5,906 nt of DNA from CAIXRL01 sp964619155 (GTDB lineage: Bacteria; Eisenbacteria; RBG-16-71-46): the NCBI GenBank assembly GCA_964619155.1, contig CAZUEM010000205.1, positions 1 to 5,906 on the forward strand, written 5' to 3'. A program made the position numbers and the translations under genes. The notes under the pieces are model-generated. The model was not told the origin of the DNA and searched no databases. It saw nothing but the letters and a program-made list of their open reading frames with translations. Positions 1 through 4,437 of the stretch are shown here, piece by piece. Each line of letters starts with the position of its first letter. Positions within the stretch are counted from its first letter, which is position 1.

Positions 1-775
1 GGGCCGGCCGCGCCGGGCGCGCGGGCCGCTCGCCCGCGCCGGGACGGCGCAGCGGCCGGGACGAAGCAGCCCGCAGGCGCTCGACCTCGGCTTCGGAGAG
101 CTCGCGCCACATGCCGCGCGCGAGCGGCCCGAGCCGGATGGGGCCGTACCCGACACGGTGCAGCCCGGTCACGGTGAGCCCGACCGCCTCGCACATGCGC
201 CGCACCTGGCGGAAGCGGCCCTCGTGGATCGCGACCTCGATCATGATCGCGTCGAAGCCGGGGTCGATGCGGCGCACGCGCGCGGGCGCGCTCACCACGC
301 CGGGCTCGAACTCGACGCCCGCGGCGAGGCGCTCGAGCTGGCGCGCCGACGGCTCGCGATCGAGCCGCACGCGGTAGAACTTCTCCACGCCGTAACGCGG
401 GTGCATCAGGCGGTGCGCCAGCTCGCCGTCGTTCGTGAGCAGCAGCAGCCCGCTCGTGTCCGCGTCGAGGCGCCCCACCGGATAGAGCCGCTGCCCGCGC
501 GGCAGGAACTCGGCGATCGTGCGGCGGCCCTGCGGGTCGTCGAGCGTGGTGATGACGCCGACGGGCTTGTTGATCACGTAGTAGGCGAACGGCTGCGCCT
601 TCGGCAGCGGCCTGCCGTCCACCTCGATGCGGTCGCGCTGCTCCTCGACCAGCGTGCCGGGCTCGCCCACCACCCGGCCGTTCACCTTCACCCGCCCCTC
701 GGCGATGATCGCGTCGCACTTGCGCCGCGCCCCGATGCCGCGGCCGGCGAGCAGTTTGTTGAGCCGGATCGACAT
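1..775 (-). CDS. rluB: RsuA/RluB-family rRNA pseudouridine synthase, 3' end outside the window
   Basis: The reverse strand reads from an ATG at 775 without a stop to the left edge, giving 258 visible residues. Residues 1-60 form an S4 RNA-binding domain (begins MSIRLNKLLAGRG, with EGRVKVNG at 26-33). The catalytic domain follows: INKPVGVITT near 68-77, GRLDADTSGLLLLTNDG at 101-117 with the family's catalytic Asp at D104, and the EGRFRQVRRM signature at 185-194. Family members convert a specific uridine of ribosomal RNA to pseudouridine: RluB in 23S rRNA, RsuA in 16S rRNA. RluB is preferred because scpB-linked members are usually so named, but sequence by eye cannot separate it from RsuA or RluE/F. 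The catalytic core is complete. From about residue 236 the protein becomes an Arg/Pro/Ala-rich tail, a common C-terminal feature in RluB-type enzymes, which continues off the window. The start is supported by AGAGGA just upstream; the gene lies 9 nt after the cupin stop. Confidence 0.93.
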   Translation of the reverse strand, partial: MSIRLNKLLAGRGIGARRKCDAIIAEGRVKVNGRVVGEPGTLVEEQRDRIEVDGRPLPKAQPFAYYVINKPVGVITTLDDPQGRRTIAEFLPRGQRLYPVGRLDADTSGLLLLTNDGELAHRLMHPRYGVEKFYRVRLDREPSARQLERLAAGVEFEPGVVSAPARVRRIDPGFDAIMIEVAIHEGRFRQVRRMCEAVGLTVTGLHRVGYGPIRLGPLARGMWRELSEAEVERLRAASSRPLRRPGAGERPARPARPA

Positions 776-779
776 GCCG

Positions 780-785
780 TCCTCT
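780..785 (-). promoter_or_regulatory. Shine-Dalgarno of the rluB-like gene, overlapping the cupin stop
   Basis: AGAGGA on the minus strand lies 4 nt before the ATG at 775 and shares a base with the TGA stop of the upstream cupin gene (785-787). This supports the ATG at 775 and suggests that ribosomes ending the cupin gene can start the next gene directly (translational coupling, inferred). Confidence 0.6.
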
Positions 786-1282
786 CAGTCCGTCAGGCGT
801 TCGACGAGGGCGCGCTCCGCGGGGAACCGCGCGAGCAACTCCCGGCGAACGCCGAGTTCGAAGTCACCGTACTCGAAACCGGGCGCGCAGGTGCAGCCCG
901 CGAGCGCGAACGGCGCGCCCTCGGCGGGCTCGGCCCCGAACCAGCTCCCCGCCGGCACGACGGCCTGCCACCGCTCGCCGCGCTCCGGGTCGCGCCCGAG
1001 CGTGAGGCGGCGATAGCCCGCCCCGGGCTCCAGCAGGTGCAGGTGCAGCGGCCCGCCTTCGTGGAAGTGCCAGACCTCGTCGGCGCGCAGGCGGTGGAGC
1101 CGCGAGTGCTCGCCGGCGCGGAGCAGGTAGAGGATCGACGTGCCGAGCGAGCGCGGTCCGCCGAAGCGCTCCGGCAGGCCTTCGGCGGTCTCGGCGGACC
1201 GCCAGGTCTCGCGGAAGCACCCGCCCTCGGGATGCGGGGCGAGGCCGAGCGTGCGGACCCAGAAGTCCGCGTCGCGGTTCAT
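785..1282 (-). CDS. DUF985 / cupin_5 family protein, function unknown
   Basis: The 165-residue protein is full length for the cupin_5 (DUF985) family. Family hallmarks visible are LxPHPEGGCFRETWRS at 14-29, a TSILYLLRAGEHSRLHRL strand pair at 48-65, DEVWHFHEGGPLHLHLL at 68-84, a VVPAGSWFGAE strand at 108-118, and the C-terminal GCTCAPGFEYGDFEL at 129-143. His and Glu residues around 59-74 (H59, H63, E69, H72, H74) sit where a cupin barrel would hold its pocket, but I cannot say whether it binds metal. The family is a small single-domain RmlC-like beta barrel, probably cytoplasmic (no signal peptide or membrane segment seen), without an agreed reaction. It begins at ATG 1282, 21 nt after the scpB stop, with no good Shine-Dalgarno, so it may rely on coupling to scpB. 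Its place between scpB and rluB suggests co-transcription with them but does not reveal a role. Confidence 0.9.
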   Translation of the reverse strand: MNRDADFWVRTLGLAPHPEGGCFRETWRSAETAEGLPERFGGPRSLGTSILYLLRAGEHSRLHRLRADEVWHFHEGGPLHLHLLEPGAGYRRLTLGRDPERGERWQAVVPAGSWFGAEPAEGAPFALAGCTCAPGFEYGDFELGVRRELLARFPAERALVERLTD

Positions 1283-1303
1283 GCGCCGGACCGGGCGGCG
1301 GGG

Positions 1304-2317
1304 CTAGCGCCCGCCGTCGTCCCGCGACAGGGTCGCCGAGGGCCGGTCGAGGTCGTCGTCTTCTTCCTCCTCGTCCTCGTCCTCGTCGTCGTCCTCGTCG
1401 TACTCGTCCTCGTCGTCCTCGTCGTCGTACTCGTCCTCGTCCTCGTCGTCCTCGGGCTCGTCGTCCGAGGCCTCGCCGAGGTCGCCGGCGCCCGCGAGCA
1501 TGGACGACGCTTCCGCGTCCTCATCGCCCGGCGCCTCCGGCCGGCCGGCGCCGGCCATCGCGAGCGCCGCCTCGGCACGCGCCGCCTTGGCCGCCGCGAT
1601 CGCGGCATCGGCGTCCTCGAGCGAGAACGCGTCGAGGTCGCCCTCGCCCGGCGCATCCGCGACGGCGGCGGCCGCCGCGGCCTCGCCGTCGGGGACGTCG
1701 CCGTTCGCGTTCGCCTCGCCGGACGCGAGCGCGAGCGGCATGCCGCTCGCGGGATCCATCTCGAGCATCTCGAGCTGCTCGGGCTCGCGGGCCGCGACCA
1801 GCGCGCGCAGTTCCTCCGGCCGCGGCAGCTCGGTGAGGTCGCGCAGGCCGAAGTAGTTGAGGAACTCGGGCGTCGAGCCGTAGAGCAGCGGGCGGCCGAC
1901 CACGGTCGAGCGGCCCTTGATGGTGACGAGATTCCGCTCGAGCAGCGTCGCGAGCACGCCGCTCGCGTCCACGCCGCGGATCGCCTCGACCTCGCTCTTC
2001 GTCACCGGCTGCTTGTAGGCGATGATCGCCATCGTCTCGAGCGCGGCGCGCGAGAGGCGCATGCGGCGCTTGCCGCGCAGCATGCGCGTGACCCACTCGG
2101 CCTGGCCCGCGGCGGTCGTGAACAGCCAGCCGCCCGCCATCTCGCGGAGCTCGACGCCCGCCTCGCGCGCGGCGTACTCCTCGCCCAGCGCCCGGAGCGC
2201 CGCGGCGACGTCCTCGGTCCCGGACTCGAGCGCCTCGGAGAGCAGCATCAGCGAGAGCGGCTGGTCGGACGCGAACAGCAGCGCTTCAACCGCCGATCGC
2301 AGGTTCGATGGAGGCAT
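1304..2317 (-). CDS. scpB: Segregation and condensation protein B with long acidic C-terminal extension
   Basis: ScpB dimerises, binds ScpA and regulates the bacterial SMC condensin that compacts and segregates the chromosome. Residues 1-175 are the conserved two-winged-helix body: LRSAVEALLFASDQPLS at 6-22, ELREMAGGWLFTT at 57-68, then the hallmark ETMAIIAYKQPVTKSEVEAIRG at 94-115, TIKGRSTVVGRPLLYGST at 132-149 and FLNYFGLRDLTELP at 152-165. The usual family length is roughly 170-200 residues; this protein has 337. The extra 160 residues are an Ala-rich stretch (about 200-260) followed by an almost pure Asp/Glu run (289-322) and a short polar end. The tail is in frame, without a frameshift, and ends at TAG 1304-1306. 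ATG 2317 is preferred because it begins the conserved body and is preceded by GGAAGGA. The gene starts 32 nt inside scpA in another frame, which suggests translational coupling. Confidence 0.95.
   Translation of the reverse strand: MPPSNLRSAVEALLFASDQPLSLMLLSEALESGTEDVAAALRALGEEYAAREAGVELREMAGGWLFTTAAGQAEWVTRMLRGKRRMRLSRAALETMAIIAYKQPVTKSEVEAIRGVDASGVLATLLERNLVTIKGRSTVVGRPLLYGSTPEFLNYFGLRDLTELPRPEELRALVAAREPEQLEMLEMDPASGMPLALASGEANANGDVPDGEAAAAAAVADAPGEGDLDAFSLEDADAAIAAAKAARAEAALAMAGAGRPEAPGDEDAEASSMLAGAGDLGEASDDEPEDDEDEDEYDDEDDEDEYDEDDDEDEDEEEEDDDLDRPSATLSRDDGGR
1352..1453 (-). repeat. GAC/GAG low-complexity repeat encoding the acidic ScpB tail
   Basis: About 102 nt consist almost only of GAC and GAG (with a few GAA) codons on the minus strand, encoding 32 Asp/Glu and two Tyr residues (ScpB 289-322). 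The two Tyr codons (minus strand TAC, at 1427-1429 and 1400-1402) are exactly 27 nt apart, each within DEDEYD, so the array resembles an imperfect 9-codon repeat rather than random acid codons. Trinucleotide arrays of this kind can change length by slippage while keeping the frame; that behaviour is inferred, not shown. Confidence 0.8.
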
Positions 2318-3200
2318 GGGTGTCGTTTCCTTCCGGCAGCTTCGGGAGGATCAGGATGTCGGCGAAGTTCGCCTCCTGCACCACCACGATCGTGCCCAGC
2401 TTGACGAGTTCGAGCAGCGCCATGAACGAGACGACGATCTCCATGCGGGCGCGGGCCCGCTCCATGAGCGTGGAGAATCGCAGCCGTCCGTCCTCGGCGA
2501 CGGTCCGGGCGATGAACGACATCTTGTCCTCGATGTCGTACGCCTCGGTGCGGACTTCGTAGACGACGCGTTCCGGCCGGCGGGCGAGCACCCGGTTGAG
2601 CGCCTCGAGCAGGTCGAAGAGCGTCGCGGGCGCGAGCGGCAGCGGCCCGGCTTCGTCCTCGGTGGGCACCATGCCGCGCTCGAACAGCCCGCGGCGCTCG
2701 CCCTCCTGCGTCTTGAGCGTCTCCGACGCCTCCTTGTAGAGGCGGTACTCGAGCAGGCGCTGGACCAGTTCCTCGCGCGGGTCGCCCTCGTCCTCGTCGT
2801 CGTCGGACCGGGGCACCGGCAGCAGCATCTTGGCCTTGATGCGCATGAGCGTCGCGGCCATGACGAGGAACTCGCCCGCCACCTCGAGGTCGAGCTGGCG
2901 CATGAGCTCGAGCGTCTCGAGGTACTGCTTCGTGATGTGCGCGATCGGGATGTTCGAGATGTCGATCTCGTCGCGCTTGATGAGGTGCAGCAGCAGGTCG
3001 AGCGGGCCCTCGAAGCGCGGCAGCTTGAACGTGACCGACGGGCGCGGCGCCCGCACGACCGGGCCGCCGTCGCGGCTGCGCGCGGCCGGGCTCTCGACGA
3101 GCAGGTCGTGCGGCGCGCCGTCGCCGTTCGTCCCGCCCGCCGCCGGCCCTTCCACGGGCGCCGTCGCCGGCGCCGCCGCGTCGTCGCGTTCGTCGGTCAC
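2286..3200 (-). CDS. scpA: Segregation and condensation protein A (kleisin of SMC-ScpAB)
   Basis: ScpA is the kleisin subunit that bridges the SMC heads and recruits ScpB, acting in the nucleoid during chromosome condensation and segregation. The 304-residue product contains the family signature FKLPRFEGPLDLLLHLIKRD at 58-77, followed by EIDISNIPIAHITKQYLE at 78-95 (SMC-neck-binding N-terminal domain), a helical segment AGEFLVMAATLMRIKAKMLLP at 108-128, the middle segment EELVQRLLEYRLYKEAS at 143-159, and a C-terminal winged helix RFSTLMERAR to FADILILP at 241-286. Residues 1-55 are a low-complexity Ala/Pro/Gly extension not typical of the family. The start is a GTG at 3200 whose last bases overlap the trpS stop (GTGA), with GGAG 5 nt upstream. 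No ATG occurs before the signature, so the true start could be a later GTG, but the overlap and Shine-Dalgarno favour this one. The stop (TGA 2286-2288) lies inside scpB. Confidence 0.95.
   Translation of the reverse strand: MTDERDDAAAPATAPVEGPAAGGTNGDGAPHDLLVESPAARSRDGGPVVRAPRPSVTFKLPRFEGPLDLLLHLIKRDEIDISNIPIAHITKQYLETLELMRQLDLEVAGEFLVMAATLMRIKAKMLLPVPRSDDDEDEGDPREELVQRLLEYRLYKEASETLKTQEGERRGLFERGMVPTEDEAGPLPLAPATLFDLLEALNRVLARRPERVVYEVRTEAYDIEDKMSFIARTVAEDGRLRFSTLMERARARMEIVVSFMALLELVKLGTIVVVQEANFADILILPKLPEGNDTHASIEPAIGG
2328..2332 (-). promoter_or_regulatory. Shine-Dalgarno of scpB inside the scpA coding region
   Basis: AAGGA, within GGAAGGAAA (2326-2334), lies 10 nt before the ATG at 2317. 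It is inside the last codons of scpA and supports both the chosen scpB start and coupled translation. Confidence 0.55.
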
Positions 3201-4276
3201 TCGGGCTCCACGACGGACTTGACGCCCATCGCGCTCCGCACCAGGTCCATGGTCGCGCGCGCCGCCTCGCGGGCGCGCCGTGTGCCGTCGTTCAGCACGT
3301 CACGGACGGCATCCGGGTCGGCCTCCCAGCGCGCGCGCCGCTCGCGGATGGGCGCCAGCACCTCGGCCATCACGCCCGCGAGGCGCTTCTTGTCGGCGAC
3401 GCACCCGAGCCGGCCCGCGCGGCACTCGGCCGCGATGGACTCCGCCTCGCCCGCGTTGAACTTGCGGTGATACTCCCACACCACGCAGCCCGCATGGAGG
3501 GGTTTCCCGTCGGCGTCGAGCTCCGACAGGTCGGCCTCCGGGCGGCCCGGGTCGTCCCTGCGGATCTTCTTCGGGTCGGTGTACGCCTGCCGCACCTTCG
3601 TCTCGAGTTCGGCCGGCGACTCGGCGAGCAGGATCGTGTTGCCCACCGACTTGCTCATGCGGTTGCCGTCGAGGCCGCGCAGGCGCGCGAACTCGGTCAG
3701 CTGCGCCTCGGGCTCGGGGAAGACCGGCTCGCCGTGCCGGCAGTAGACGAAGTTGAAGCGGCGCGCGATCTCGCGGGTGATCTCGACGTGGGGCACCTGG
3801 TCCTCGCCGACCGGCACGTGGGTCGGGCGGTAGAGCAGGATGTCCGCCGCCTGCAGCACCGAGTAGCCGAGGTGGCCGTAGGAGATCGTCTGCTCGTCCA
3901 TGCCGAGGTCGCGGATCTGCTCCTTCAGCGTCGGGATGCGCTCGAGCCGCGCCTTGCTGACCAGCATGCTGAAGAGCAGGTGCAGCTCGGCGTGCTCTTT
4001 CACCGCCGACTGGACGAAGATCACGCTCTTCGCCGGGTCGAGCCCCGCGGCCAGCCAGTCGAGCACCATGTCCCAGGTGTTCTGCTGGAGCCGCGCCGTG
4101 TCCTCGTACCCGGTCGTGAGCATGTGCCAGTCCGCGACCATGTGGTAGTTCGTCCACCCGGCGTCCTGCAGGCGCACCCAGTTCTCGAGCGCGCCCACGT
4201 AGTTGCCCAGGTGGAGGCGCCCGGTGGGGCGCATGCCCGACAGGATTCGGCCCGTGCGGGCGGCGGACGCGGTCAC
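3197..4276 (-). CDS. trpS: Tryptophanyl-tRNA synthetase
   Basis: This cytoplasmic class I aminoacyl-tRNA synthetase joins tryptophan to tRNA-Trp using ATP. The 359-residue protein is slightly longer than the roughly 330-residue typical enzyme. Visible hallmarks are the first ATP-binding motif PTGRLHLGNYVGAL at 17-30 (HLGN is the HIGH variant), the YHMVADWHMLTT strand at 44-55, FVQSAVKEHAELHLLFSML at 87-105, the tryptophan/adenylate region GYSVLQAADILLYRPTHVPVGEDQVPH at 137-163 (cut here only for description), and the second motif RMSKS at 206-210 (KMSKS variant). The C-terminal helical anticodon-binding part ends in LNDGTRRAREAARATMDLVR. The start is GTG at 4276, chosen because AAGGAG stands 5 nt upstream and the conserved RILSGMRPTG follows at 10-19. 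It is the first gene of the probable operon, with a promoter just upstream, and its stop overlaps the scpA start. No T-box or trp-type leader is visible in the short 5' region. Confidence 0.97.
   Translation of the reverse strand: MTASAARTGRILSGMRPTGRLHLGNYVGALENWVRLQDAGWTNYHMVADWHMLTTGYEDTARLQQNTWDMVLDWLAAGLDPAKSVIFVQSAVKEHAELHLLFSMLVSKARLERIPTLKEQIRDLGMDEQTISYGHLGYSVLQAADILLYRPTHVPVGEDQVPHVEITREIARRFNFVYCRHGEPVFPEPEAQLTEFARLRGLDGNRMSKSVGNTILLAESPAELETKVRQAYTDPKKIRRDDPGRPEADLSELDADGKPLHAGCVVWEYHRKFNAGEAESIAAECRAGRLGCVADKKRLAGVMAEVLAPIRERRARWEADPDAVRDVLNDGTRRAREAARATMDLVRSAMGVKSVVEPE
3206..3209 (-). promoter_or_regulatory. Shine-Dalgarno deciding the scpA GTG start
   Basis: GGAG lies 5 nt upstream of the GTG at 3200, inside the last trpS codons. 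With the GTGA stop/start overlap it favours this start over later GTG codons in the low-complexity N-terminus. Confidence 0.5.
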
Positions 4277-4281
4277 GGCGG

Positions 4282-4287
4282 CTCCTT
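4282..4287 (-). promoter_or_regulatory. Strong Shine-Dalgarno of trpS
   Basis: AAGGAG lies 5 nt before the GTG at 4276. It is the best ribosome binding site in the window and fixes the GTG start of the first gene of the operon. Confidence 0.75.
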
Positions 4288-4318
4288 CGCGGTGAGGGGG
4301 GCGAAAAACGTGCGGGGC

Positions 4319-4347
4319 AGACTATCGGACGGTCCCGGCAGGGTCAA
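4319..4347 (-). promoter_or_regulatory. Candidate sigma70-type promoter of the trpS-scpAB operon
   Basis: On the minus strand TTGACC (4347-4342, five of six matches to the -35 consensus) is followed after exactly 17 nt by TAGTCT (4324-4319, three of six matches to the -10 consensus, keeping the key TA and final T). Transcription would begin near 4311-4313 and leave a leader of about 35 nt before trpS. The element sits in the least GC-rich part of the only sizeable intergenic gap. It is inferred from sequence alone; the -10 match is modest. Confidence 0.5.
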
Positions 4348-4389
4348 GACTCCGGGCCTTCAAGTAACGCGTGAACCTCGCGCGCCATC

Positions 4390-4435
4390 CGCGCGCCGGG
4401 CCGCGACCCGCGCCGCGGGCGGCGGGCGGCGCGCG
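4390..4435 (-). terminator. GC-rich inverted repeat after the phosphatase stop, possible terminator
   Basis: A perfect 9-bp inverted repeat (4390-4398 with 4427-4435) encloses a smaller 5-bp stem-loop (4407-4411 with 4415-4419). It begins 2 nt after the phosphatase stop codon and upstream of the trpS promoter, a sensible place for a transcription end. There is no run of U after it, so it is not a classical Rho-independent terminator, and inverted repeats arise easily by chance in sequence made nearly only of G and C. Confidence 0.25.
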
Positions 4436-4437
4436 CG

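Noticed and set aside
1350..1460. Plus-strand translation rich in Val and Leu that looks like a membrane helix.
   Set aside because: It is the complement of the GAC/GAG codons of the acidic ScpB tail (GTC/CTC read antisense), not a real membrane protein.
158..2404. A 748-codon open frame on the plus strand across the rluB, cupin and scpB genes.
   Set aside because: It is codon-aligned antisense to three minus-strand genes that happen to share one frame. A stop there requires TTA, CTA or TCA in the sense genes, which high-GC genes rarely use. The product resembles no known family and the real minus-strand proteins are clear.
2022..3470. Long plus-strand open frame over scpA and parts of its neighbours.
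   Set aside because: It is codon-aligned antisense to scpA and its translation is Arg/Ser/Ala low complexity; ScpA on the minus strand has unmistakable motifs.
4304..4308. T-run (TTTTT on the minus strand) in the trpS leader that might end a Rho-independent terminator or an attenuator.
   Set aside because: No stable stem directly precedes it, no leader peptide with Trp codons or T-box elements is seen, and it lies only about 30 nt before trpS.
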